This document shows, piece by piece, positions 1-7,235 of a DNA stretch of 64,000 nucleotides. Position numbers and translations under genes: made by a program. Position 1 is the stretch's first letter, and each line of letters begins with the position of its first letter. Source of the DNA: Corynebacterium terpenotabidum Y-11 (GTDB taxonomy: Bacteria > Actinomycetota > Actinomycetes > Mycobacteriales > Mycobacteriaceae). Under the pieces are notes generated by a model. That model did no database searches, was not told where the DNA came from, and saw only the letters and a list, made by a program, of their open reading frames with translations. The stretch is taken from NCBI RefSeq assembly GCF_000418365.1, contig NC_021663.1, forward strand, positions 558,001-622,000, given 5' to 3'.

Positions 1-666
1 GACCTCGAGGACGCGTCCCCTTCCCCGGTGCGCGGGGGCGCCGGACGCCGGATCGTCGTCAAGGAACGCCCGGGCACGGTCGGCGGGAACAAAGAGGTCC
101 GCGGTCGAGAGGATCTGGGTGAACGGCACCGTGGACCGCTGTGCGTAGAGCTGGAGGTGGGCCATCGCGGGGGAGTCCGCGAGGTGCCCGCGCCAGGCCG
201 GGACCAGGCGGGACGTGAGGTTGATGAGGTGCCGAGGCCCGGTCACTCCCCGGACATCCGCGGCAATGCCGACGACACGTCCGACTTTGCCCCGGAGATC
301 CGGGGTGCCGGAGGCGGCGAGTGCCAGCAGACCACCCTGGGAATGACCGACGAGGTCGACCGGGCCGGCGTCTGCGACGATGCCGGCGAGCTTCCGGCGG
401 ACCTCGGCGAAGTTTCCGGTGAGATCCGCGGTGCCGTGATGCCCGTAGGAGACGGAGAGGACCGGATGACCGGCGTCCCGCAACTCCGGGACGACACCGG
501 TGAAGTTGCTGCGGGAGCCGACCGCGCCGTGGATCAGGACGACCGGGCGGGTGGCGGGGTCGTCGGTGCGGGGCAGGGGGCGTCGGTGAGGGTCCTCGGT
601 CCAGGCGTTGTCGGGCAGACGGTCGAGCAGACGACCGAGTAGACGACCGAGACGGGGAGCACTCAC
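1..666 (-). CDS. alpha/beta hydrolase (lipase-like), C-terminus beyond window
   Basis: Partial gene of 222 codons, open at the window edge. The GTG start overlaps the stop of the upstream lipase by four bases (GTGA), so the two are translationally coupled. The reading frame shows the oxyanion strand VVLIHG at about residues 42-47 and the nucleophile elbow GHSQGG with the predicted catalytic Ser109. The same elbow and a very similar YGHHGT turn occur in the upstream gene, so the pair probably arose by duplication. The catalytic acid and histidine are not certain because the end is missing. No signal peptide or membrane segment is visible, so it looks cytoplasmic. Substrate unknown; an esterase or lipase is the likeliest role. 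Confidence 0.8.
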   Translation of the reverse strand, partial: MSAPRLGRLLGRLLDRLPDNAWTEDPHRRPLPRTDDPATRPVVLIHGAVGSRSNFTGVVPELRDAGHPVLSVSYGHHGTADLTGNFAEVRRKLAGIVADAGPVDLVGHSQGGLLALAASGTPDLRGKVGRVVGIAADVRGVTGPRHLINLTSRLVPAWRGHLADSPAMAHLQLYAQRSTVPFTQILSTADLFVPADRARAFLDDDPASGAPAHRGRGRVLEV

Positions 667-1616
667 TCCAGCCCCGCGACCAGGACCTCGTGGACGATGC
701 GCTGCACGTCCGGGTCAGTGGGCATCTCATTGTGCAGGACGCGACCGGCACCCCGTTCCTGCACGAACTCATTGATGACGCGCACCTGCGTGCCGTCGGC
801 GTTCTCCGTGTCCGGCTCCAGGAACCCCGATTCCGGTGGTACGACGGTGGTGTCCACCTTCGTCGCCAGGCACGTGTAGCGCACCCCGGGCCGCGTCTCC
901 GGTGAATAGGACAGGTCGGTGAGGAACGGTGAGCCGATGACCTGCTGCATCCCGGCGACGCCCATGAACCGGGTCACGGTCGCCTCCGCCACCTTCGCCG
1001 CCAGATCATTGGTGCTGATCAGGGATGCCAGCTGCGCATTCAGCGAGGTGCCGTGGTGCGGTGCGGACAGGGTGACGAGGTGGTGCACCTTGTCGTCGAA
1101 ATCCATCTCGTTGATGAGATGACGGGCCAGCAGCCCGCCCTGGGAATGCCCGACAAGGTCCACCTTCTCCGCCCCGGTCGCGGCCAGCACCTGGTCGATG
1201 TAGGCGGCGAGGTCGCGGGCGGAGCGTCGCAGTTCCCCGGTGCCGTGGTGCCCGTAGTCCGGGGCGAAGACGACGAAACCGTCGTCACGCAGCAGGTTGA
1301 CGAGGTTCTGCCATATCGCTTTGGCGGAGATCGTGCCGTGGATGAGCACTACCGGGTAGGGCCGGTACGCCTCGGGGCGTGCGGACCAGTGGTCGTCGAC
1401 GTAGCCGGCGAAACTCTGTCGCGCGCCGACCGGCTCGGCGTCCGACCCCTTGGGGGCGAGTTTCACCAGGCGGGACCCCATACCGAAGGCGTTGCGCAGT
1501 CCGTCGGAGAAGGACGCCAGTTGTTCAGTCCAGCTGCGCTGGTCCGGGTCGGCGTTGTCGGCGGCCGCGGCGGCGGTCAGGGCGTCGATGTACCCGGCAA
1601 GATCCTCGTCCTTCAT
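663..1616 (-). CDS. triacylglycerol lipase-like alpha/beta hydrolase
   Basis: 317 residues from the ATG that follows the HIT gene by ten bases, with GAAGG as ribosome-binding site. Family landmarks are VVLIHGT at 89-95, the elbow VGHSQGG with Ser158, a plausible acid Asp255 after a hydrophobic strand, and His295 in LHNEMPTD near the end. The arrangement matches class 2 lipases/esterases of the actinobacterial LipA/EstA type, which are usually secreted. No signal peptide is visible here, so this copy is probably intracellular unless exported another way. It sits in a HIT-lipase-lipase operon on the minus strand. Substrate not predictable. Confidence 0.85.
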   Translation of the reverse strand: MKDEDLAGYIDALTAAAAADNADPDQRSWTEQLASFSDGLRNAFGMGSRLVKLAPKGSDAEPVGARQSFAGYVDDHWSARPEAYRPYPVVLIHGTISAKAIWQNLVNLLRDDGFVVFAPDYGHHGTGELRRSARDLAAYIDQVLAATGAEKVDLVGHSQGGLLARHLINEMDFDDKVHHLVTLSAPHHGTSLNAQLASLISTNDLAAKVAEATVTRFMGVAGMQQVIGSPFLTDLSYSPETRPGVRYTCLATKVDTTVVPPESGFLEPDTENADGTQVRVINEFVQERGAGRVLHNEMPTDPDVQRIVHEVLVAGLE

Positions 1617-1626
1617 TCCGGGTCCT

Positions 1627-2052
1627 TCACTCCGCCGGATCCACTCCGCGTGCCTTGAGTCCGGCCCGGATTGCCGCGGCGGCGGCGTCCATCTGTGCCG
1701 GGTCGGTCTCAGCCATGCCGAGGGCATTGGCGAGGTTGTAGCCGGACATGTCGGCGGCGGGGAAGACATGGATATGGGTGTGCGGCACCTCGAATCCGGC
1801 GATGAGGTAGCCCGCCCGTGGGCAGTCGAACCGGTCGACGATCGCCGCGCCGACGTGCTGGGCGACCTCGTTGAGGTGGGCCCAGAGGGCGGGGTCGAGG
1901 TCGGTCCACCGGTCGACCTCCTCGACCGGCACGACAAGGGTGTGCCCGTAGGCGACGGGTTCGATGGTGAGGAACGCGGCGACGGTCTCGTCACGGTAGA
2001 CGAAACGGCCGGGCAGTTCGCCGGCGATGATTTTCGAGAACACGGAAGCCAT
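1627..2052 (-). CDS. HIT family protein
   Basis: 141 residues. The active-site signature HTHIHVFP (His-x-His-x-His) lies near residue 96 and gives nucleotide hydrolase or transferase chemistry typical of the histidine triad superfamily, for example AMP-lysine or ApnA hydrolysis. The N-terminal FSKIIAGELPG segment is standard for bacterial HIT proteins. A GTG two codons upstream (2058) is possible, but the -10 hexamer TACCAT lies eight bases before the ATG at 2052, which favours the ATG and a leaderless message. First gene of a minus-strand operon with two lipases; divergent from purD. Confidence 0.9.
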   Translation of the reverse strand: MASVFSKIIAGELPGRFVYRDETVAAFLTIEPVAYGHTLVVPVEEVDRWTDLDPALWAHLNEVAQHVGAAIVDRFDCPRAGYLIAGFEVPHTHIHVFPAADMSGYNLANALGMAETDPAQMDAAAAAIRAGLKARGVDPAE

Positions 2053-2060
2053 GCCCACCG

Positions 2061-2077
2061 ATGGTAGCCGTTAAGAT
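2061..2077. promoter_or_regulatory. divergent -10 elements for HIT gene and purD
   Basis: Minus-strand TACCAT (2066-2061) lies 8 nt before the HIT start, and plus-strand TAAGAT (2072-2077) lies 8 nt before purD. Both imply leaderless or nearly leaderless mRNAs from a 33-bp gap. Confidence 0.55.
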
Positions 2078-2085
2078 CGGATGCC

Positions 2086-3366
2086 ATGCGCACACTCGTC
2101 ATCGGCAACGGAGCCCGCGAACACGCCCTGGCCTTCTCCCTCTCCAACGATCCTGCGGTGACGGAGGTGCATGTCGCTCCCGGGAACCCGGGGATCGGCG
2201 GCGTTGCGACGCTCCACCCCGCCGTCAAGGGGGAGGACGCGGCGGCCGTCGTCGCCCTCGCCACCGAACTCGACGCCGACCTGGTGGTCATCGGCCCGGA
2301 GATCCCTCTGGTCGCAGGCGTCGCGGACGCGCTGAGGGACGCCGGTTTCGCGGTCTTCGGCCCGTCCGGGTCCGCCGCCCGGATCGAAGGATCGAAGGCC
2401 TTCGCGAAGGGGATCATGGCGTCTGCCGGGGTGAAGACCGCGCATGCGGAGGCCGTCGGCCCGGGCGCCACCGAGGAAGAGATCGCCGCGGCGATCGACC
2501 GGTTCGGGCCGACCTGGGTGGTCAAGGACGATGGTCTGGCCGGCGGTAAGGGGGTCGTGGTCACCCCCGACCGGGCTGCCGCGATCGCCCACGTCCATGA
2601 GGTCCACGCCGCCGGGAACCCGGTACTGCTGGAGAGCTTCCTCGACGGCCCGGAGGTGTCACTGTTCTGCCTGGTCGACGGGGACACCGTGGTGCCGTTG
2701 CTCCCGGCCCAGGACCATAAGCGCGTCCGGGACAACGATGAGGGTCCGAATACCGGCGGCATGGGTGCCTATACCCCGCTGCCGTGGCTGCCGGCCGACG
2801 GAGTGCAGCGCATCGTCGACGAGGTCTGCATCCCGGTGGCGAAGCAGATGGTCGCTGAGGGTTGCCCGTTCTCCGGCCTGCTCTACGCCGGTCTGGCGTG
2901 GGGCGCCGACGGTCCCGCGGTCGTGGAGTTCAACTGCCGCTTCGGCGACCCCGAGACGCAGGCAGTGCTCGACCTGCTGACCACCCCGCTCGGCGGCGTC
3001 CTGGCGGCCGTGGCTAACGGCACGCTCGCCGAGTTGCCACCGCTGGAATGGGAGGACGGCTACGCGGTCACCGTCGTGCTCGCTGCGGAAGGCTACCCGG
3101 AGAATCCGGTGACCGGCGCGCCGATCAGCGGGGCAGGTGCCGGTGACGAGACCCGGGGTGTCCGTGCCGCCGGTGTCGCGGAGAAGGACGGGGTGCTCGT
3201 CGCCTCGGGGGGTCGCGTCCTCAACGTCATCGGAAAGGGCGCGACGCTGGTCGAGGCCCGGGACGCCGCCTACGCCGAATTGGCGACCATTGACCTGCCT
3301 GGCGGCCACTACCGTTCCGACATCGGCCTCGCCGCTGTCGAAGGCCGCATCGCGGTGCCGGAGTAG
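2086..3366 (+). CDS. purD: phosphoribosylamine-glycine ligase
   Basis: 426 residues. GARS makes glycinamide ribonucleotide from phosphoribosylamine, glycine and ATP, step 2 of purine synthesis. The N-terminus [15 protein letters not shown] is the classic PurD Rossmann start. The ATP-grasp region contains [11 protein letters not shown] near 150, the [17 protein letters not shown] stretch near 215, and the metal-binding [12 protein letters not shown] near 280. Length matches the family. It has its own promoter and is followed 13 bp later by a lipoprotein gene; purB, purC, purSQL and purM lie further along the window. Confidence 0.97.
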   Translation: MRTLVIGNGAREHALAFSLSNDPAVTEVHVAPGNPGIGGVATLHPAVKGEDAAAVVALATELDADLVVIGPEIPLVAGVADALRDAGFAVFGPSGSAARIEGSKAFAKGIMASAGVKTAHAEAVGPGATEEEIAAAIDRFGPTWVVKDDGLAGGKGVVVTPDRAAAIAHVHEVHAAGNPVLLESFLDGPEVSLFCLVDGDTVVPLLPAQDHKRVRDNDEGPNTGGMGAYTPLPWLPADGVQRIVDEVCIPVAKQMVAEGCPFSGLLYAGLAWGADGPAVVEFNCRFGDPETQAVLDLLTTPLGGVLAAVANGTLAELPPLEWEDGYAVTVVLAAEGYPENPVTGAPISGAGAGDETRGVRAAGVAEKDGVLVASGGRVLNVIGKGATLVEARDAAYAELATIDLPGGHYRSDIGLAAVEGRIAVPE

Positions 3367-3379
3367 AGGCGGGAAGCGC

Positions 3380-4105
3380 GTGCATCGTCCCCGCCTCGCC
3401 GCTCTGGGTGCCCTGGGCGCCCTCGGTCTCACTGTCACTCTCGCGGCCTGCGGTGGCGACGATGGTGAAGACGAGGACTTCGTCGACACCTCCTCGATCG
3501 CCTCGCTGTTGCTGACCAGTGAGGACGCGCCGTCCGGCTATTCGTGGAACAGTGTCGCCGAGGTGCTGGAGGGTGCCGGGGATGATCTCGGCCAGCAGCT
3601 CGACGCGTCCGCCGCGTCCGTCACGACCAGCCCGGAGAACTGCGCGGCCCTGGTGCCGACCGCGGACGACCTGCTCGCGGAGATCTACGACCACAGTGAC
3701 ACCGTCGGCGCCATCGAATTCCTGCCCGACGACGAAGATGACCCGGCGGTGATCGACGCGGTGGTCTCCATCGCCGACGACGGGGACACGGCCCTGCTCG
3801 CCGGTGGCGACCTCGATGTCGACCAGTGCGGCGAGTTCACCCGCACCTATGCGGACGGTTCGGTGACCAACTACCGGGCGAACGCGCAGAAAGCGTCGAT
3901 TGCCGCGACCGACGACACCACGGTGATTACCGTGCTCAGCGATTCGGCCACCGAGGGTGAGGAGATCACGTCGACGGTCACCGGCACGGTGGACGGAGTG
4001 CATTTCCGCATCACCGCGGTCGGCGTCACCGACACGGACGTGGTCACGTCCCTGGCGGAGGCGCAGGTCGCGCGCATCACCGGCGTCAGGGAGGGACAGG
4101 ACTAG
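3380..4105 (+). CDS. putative lipoprotein, unknown function
   Basis: 241 residues from a GTG preceded by GAGGCGGGAAG. A lipoprotein signal peptide is clear: HRPR charges, a hydrophobic core and the lipobox LAAC, so the mature protein would start at a cysteine near residue 23 and be anchored to the outer face of the membrane. The rest is acidic and Asp/Thr rich, with no recognised catalytic motif; it resembles soluble lipoproteins of corynebacteria loosely annotated as hypothetical. Its stop abuts the ATG of the next gene, so the two are probably made together. Function unknown. Confidence 0.8.
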   Translation: MHRPRLAALGALGALGLTVTLAACGGDDGEDEDFVDTSSIASLLLTSEDAPSGYSWNSVAEVLEGAGDDLGQQLDASAASVTTSPENCAALVPTADDLLAEIYDHSDTVGAIEFLPDDEDDPAVIDAVVSIADDGDTALLAGGDLDVDQCGEFTRTYADGSVTNYRANAQKASIAATDDTTVITVLSDSATEGEEITSTVTGTVDGVHFRITAVGVTDTDVVTSLAEAQVARITGVREGQD

Positions 4106-5062
4106 ATGTTCGGCCGGAAAGCGTCGACGACCCGACGGCTGTGGAAAGACGCGCCCGATCCGGGCGACGTCGAGGTCATCCCCGACCCGCACCCGGACGC
4201 AGAGCTCGCCGCCTCGGTGCTGCGGCGCGTCCTGGTCGAGGTCGGAGGGGAGGACGTGGCAGGGTTCGATGTCGCGGTGGCAGTGTCGGTGTCTCCGCTG
4301 ACATTCACGCTGGAGGCACTGTGGCGCGGCGTCGCCGACGCGACGGCGGATGTCATCCTGAACCGGTGGAATGCGGGGCACACCGTGCCGCGCGTCCACG
4401 CCGAACTGGATGAGGAGGGCCGGATCCGGGTGTGCGCTGACAGCACGCTGGTCAGCAATTCGGGGGTGACGGTGCAGCAACTTGATGAGTGGATGCGCCG
4501 GGCGCTGGCCGGAGTCAGTGCATTGGGCGCGTACCTTTCCACGCGGTGGACCGAGGGGGCGGAGCCGGTCGGGTCTCCGGACCTGCCGGTGGCCTCCGGC
4601 GACATCACCGCCCTGGTCACCGACGACAACCGCTATGGCCTGCGTGGTGGGCGTACACCGGCGGTACTGCTGCCCCGGCTGCGCGGCGGTGAGCAGGCGA
4701 CCGAGGTGAAGGACGCCGGGGCGTCCGGCCGCAGGGGCAACGGCTACCTGCGGTTCCCGTCCGGGCCGGATGTGGTGCTGCACGACGGGACGCTCACTGT
4801 CACCGACAGTGTGCCGCTCGGTGAGACCGACGCGGACACCGTCGACTGGCTGTGTGCCCTGTGCGGGCGGGCGAACGCGGCACCCGGCGGAGTGGTGAGT
4901 GTGGTTGACAGTGGACCGGGCGGGACGATGCTGACCTGTGCGGTGCACCGCCCGGTCGGTTCCGGACTGTCGGATTCCCAGGCTGCCGACATCGTCACCC
5001 GGGACCGACAGGTCGTCGTCGAGGCTCTGCGGCTGCTGCTGGCTGAGGTGACGGATGCGTGA
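4106..5062 (+). CDS. YbjN-domain-like protein
   Basis: 318 residues, starting immediately after the lipoprotein stop. The first half (about 35-150) has the YbjN/secretion-chaperone-like pattern: an NRWNAGHTVPRVHAELDEE strand pair followed by a hydrophobic GVTVQQLDEWMRRAL helix. Such proteins are common, paired or single, in corynebacteria and have no defined reaction. The second half (about 190-318) matches nothing I recognise. The gene ends inside a triplicated 16-nt repeat that also builds the start of the next gene. No signal peptide or membrane span, so cytoplasmic. Confidence 0.7.
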   Translation: MFGRKASTTRRLWKDAPDPGDVEVIPDPHPDAELAASVLRRVLVEVGGEDVAGFDVAVAVSVSPLTFTLEALWRGVADATADVILNRWNAGHTVPRVHAELDEEGRIRVCADSTLVSNSGVTVQQLDEWMRRALAGVSALGAYLSTRWTEGAEPVGSPDLPVASGDITALVTDDNRYGLRGGRTPAVLLPRLRGGEQATEVKDAGASGRRGNGYLRFPSGPDVVLHDGTLTVTDSVPLGETDADTVDWLCALCGRANAAPGGVVSVVDSGPGGTMLTCAVHRPVGSGLSDSQAADIVTRDRQVVVEALRLLLAEVTDA

Positions 5063-5091
5063 GGTGACGGATGCGAGAGGTGACGGATGCC
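5044..5091 (+). repeat. 16-nt tandem repeat, three copies, spanning a gene junction
   Basis: Units at 5044-5059, 5060-5075 and 5076-5091 share GAGGTGACGGATGC with one or two edge differences. The array covers the YbjN stop (5060-5062) and the Nei1 start. Each unit carries a GAGGTGA ribosome-site-like stretch followed by ATG, and since 16 is not a multiple of three the ATGs fall in three frames; only the third (5087) opens Nei1. Confidence 0.9.
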
Positions 5092-5890
5092 TGAGGGACA
5101 TGTGATCCACCGGCTCGCCACCGGTCTGACGGACGCGTTTGCCGGGTCGCTGGTCGCGGTGAGTTCGCCGCAGGGGCGCTTCGCTGCGGAGGCTGCACTA
5201 CTCGACGGATCGGAACTGGTGGACGCCGAAGCCTGGGGGAAGCACCTGTTCGTGCACTTCAGTGCGGGCACAGTGCACATCCACCTGGGCCTGATCGGCA
5301 CCCTGCAGGTCGAGCCGGTCGCTGCCCCGCGCGGCCAGGTTCGGCTGCGCATCGCCGATGCCGTGGTGGCTGCGGACCTGCGGGGTCCGCAGCGCTGTGC
5401 ACTGGTCACCCCGGATGAGGAGGACGCCGTCATTGGCAGACTCGGCGTCGATCCGCTGCGTCCGGTGGACCAGAAGTTGGACATGGTGCTGGCGAAGACA
5501 CGGCGCTCGGCGAAGCCCATCGGTGCGCTGCTGATGGAGCAGAACCTGTACGCGGGGGTGGGGAGCATCTACCGCACCGAAGTGCTGTTCCGCGAGGGGA
5601 TTGACCCGCGGCGCCCGGGAACGTCGTTGTCGGCTGAAGAGCTCGACGCGATCTGGGCGGACATGGTCATGCTCATGCGTTACGGCGAACAACACGGTCG
5701 GATCGACACGGTGCGAGACGAACACACGCCGGAGGCGATGGGGCGTCCGCCCCGGAAAGACGACCACGGGGGAGAGGTGTACGTCTACCGGCGCGCCGGG
5801 TTGCCCTGCCTGGTGTGCGGTGCGCCGGTGGAGACCGGGGAGATGGCAGGGCGGAAGATCTACTGGTGTCCCGTGTGCCAGCAGATGTAG
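5087..5890 (+). CDS. Fpg/Nei DNA glycosylase, mycobacterial Nei1 type
   Basis: 267 residues. Base-excision repair glycosylase/AP lyase that removes oxidised pyrimidines. After Met removal the N-terminal Pro and Glu of MPEGH are the catalytic pair. WGKHLFVHF near 50 and HIHLGLIGT near 63 form the core sandwich. QNLYAGVGSIYRTEVLF near 150 is the helix-two-turn-helix motif, and a C4 zinc finger (CLVC ... CPVC) closes the protein. The layout matches Mycobacterium Nei1 (Rv2464c) better than Fpg. Translation probably starts at the third of three repeated SD-ATG modules, with two overlapping decoy mini-ORFs just upstream. Confidence 0.93.
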   Translation: MPEGHVIHRLATGLTDAFAGSLVAVSSPQGRFAAEAALLDGSELVDAEAWGKHLFVHFSAGTVHIHLGLIGTLQVEPVAAPRGQVRLRIADAVVAADLRGPQRCALVTPDEEDAVIGRLGVDPLRPVDQKLDMVLAKTRRSAKPIGALLMEQNLYAGVGSIYRTEVLFREGIDPRRPGTSLSAEELDAIWADMVMLMRYGEQHGRIDTVRDEHTPEAMGRPPRKDDHGGEVYVYRRAGLPCLVCGAPVETGEMAGRKIYWCPVCQQM

Positions 5891-5930
5891 GGGCGGGCTG
5901 CACAGTCGATGAGCGGTCCGCGAAGCCATC

Positions 5931-7172
5931 TCACCCAGGTGGTGAGCCAGGTTCCCGGTCCTTCCTCACGTACGTCGACAGCGGGCCGGAAGCGTGGGTC
6001 GTCGCCGTTTCGCCGTGGGGTCCGGTCCAGTGGATGGTGTGTCCGCCGTCGGGGGTGGCACAGTGCCAGGTGCCCAGTGTCTTTTCCCGGTGGTGCTCGG
6101 GGCAGAGGTTCTGACCGTTGGCCACGTCCGTCGGTCCGTCACTGTCGGGGTCGGTGTACGGGGAGTTGACGATGTGGTCCTTTTCGCAGCGTACGGCGGG
6201 AACTGTGCACCCGGGGAACCGACAGTGGGCGTCGCGGGCCTCCAGGTGGAGCCGCTGTCCCAGATTCCACCGGTAGTGCGGGATCTCGGGGATGTCCTCA
6301 GCCTCGGGGAGCACGGCGACGGTGCCGTTGGCGTGGGCGAGCGCTTCGAGACGGTGGGCGGTCTGGGCGTCGAGCCAACCGACTTCGGGGGAGTAGGCGG
6401 AACCGGTACCGGACACACCGTCGACAGTGGTGCGGTACAGGTTCACCCTGACCTGGAGAGTCTCGGGATTGTCACCGAGCAGGTCCAGCAGGATCTGGGC
6501 CTTGAGCTCACTGCGGTCCGGCAGAGCGGGCAGGTCCTCAGGGTTCTCGGTGGAGCGGTCCCGGCGCAGGCCAGCGAGCAGTGCCCGGGCCTTGTCCTCG
6601 AGGGTCTTGTCAATGCCGGCAGCGATGATCTCGTCGCCGGCGGTGAGGGTGAGGACGCGCCCGCGGCGGGTGAGCCGGACCGAGTCCCGTTCCGCCTGTG
6701 CGGTCTCGGCGGCGAGGCCGGGGGCGGAGTCGATGAGCACCGCGTCGATGACGCTGCGCAGGTCAGCGAGATTGACGATGCCGTCCTGTTCGCTGAGCCA
6801 GTCGATGACCGCAGGTTCGACCACGGAATCAAGCCCTGCGCGCAGATCATCGACAATGCCGGCGGGAGCCTGGAGGAGATGACGGTTGATCCGGGTCCAG
6901 ATAGTGTCGAGGTGATCGGCGGTGATCCGGCAGGTTTGGTGCGCTAGATCGAACAGGTCGGGCATTCTCTCGGGTATATCGGCGGCGTGGCTGAAGCGGA
7001 CCGCGTCCGCCCGGGTGCGCCCGCGCCAGACCAGGGCGGTGGAGATCCGCAGGTGTGGATCGACGGTGGCGAGTGCTCCGACGATGGTCAGCTCCGACTG
7101 GTTGACCAGTGGAGATATCTGTTCGATGACAGCAGTGGCGACGCCGTCGAGTGGTGGTGAGCCGGTTGTCAT
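5931..7172 (-). CDS. DUF222 / HNH endonuclease domain protein (13E12 family)
   Basis: 413 residues from the ATG with GGGAGGG eight bases upstream; the open frame continues further upstream without coding character. The N-terminal two thirds are the alpha-helical DUF222 region of actinobacterial 13E12-repeat proteins. The C-terminus carries the HNH nuclease module from about 317: CRFPGC, then EKDHIVN, then NGQNLCPEHHREK. These genes are abundant and variable in corynebacteria, and their role is unsettled (possible selfish or recombination elements). A good -35/-10 promoter lies directly upstream, so it is transcribed independently of the P-type ATPase. Confidence 0.85.
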   Translation of the reverse strand: MTTGSPPLDGVATAVIEQISPLVNQSELTIVGALATVDPHLRISTALVWRGRTRADAVRFSHAADIPERMPDLFDLAHQTCRITADHLDTIWTRINRHLLQAPAGIVDDLRAGLDSVVEPAVIDWLSEQDGIVNLADLRSVIDAVLIDSAPGLAAETAQAERDSVRLTRRGRVLTLTAGDEIIAAGIDKTLEDKARALLAGLRRDRSTENPEDLPALPDRSELKAQILLDLLGDNPETLQVRVNLYRTTVDGVSGTGSAYSPEVGWLDAQTAHRLEALAHANGTVAVLPEAEDIPEIPHYRWNLGQRLHLEARDAHCRFPGCTVPAVRCEKDHIVNSPYTDPDSDGPTDVANGQNLCPEHHREKTLGTWHCATPDGGHTIHWTGPHGETATTHASGPLSTYVRKDREPGSPPG

Positions 7173-7206
7173 GGTGGAATCCCTCCCAATGTATTCCCTG
7201 GGGAAA

Positions 7207-7235
7207 ACAGTACGGAATTGGTGTCTCGAAGTCAA
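7207..7235 (-). promoter_or_regulatory. sigma-A-type promoter of the HNH gene
   Basis: Reading the minus strand, TTGACT (7235-7230) is followed by a 17-nt spacer and TACTGT (7212-7207). The -35 overlaps the stop codon of the P-type ATPase. The region is AT-rich compared with its surroundings. Confidence 0.65.
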
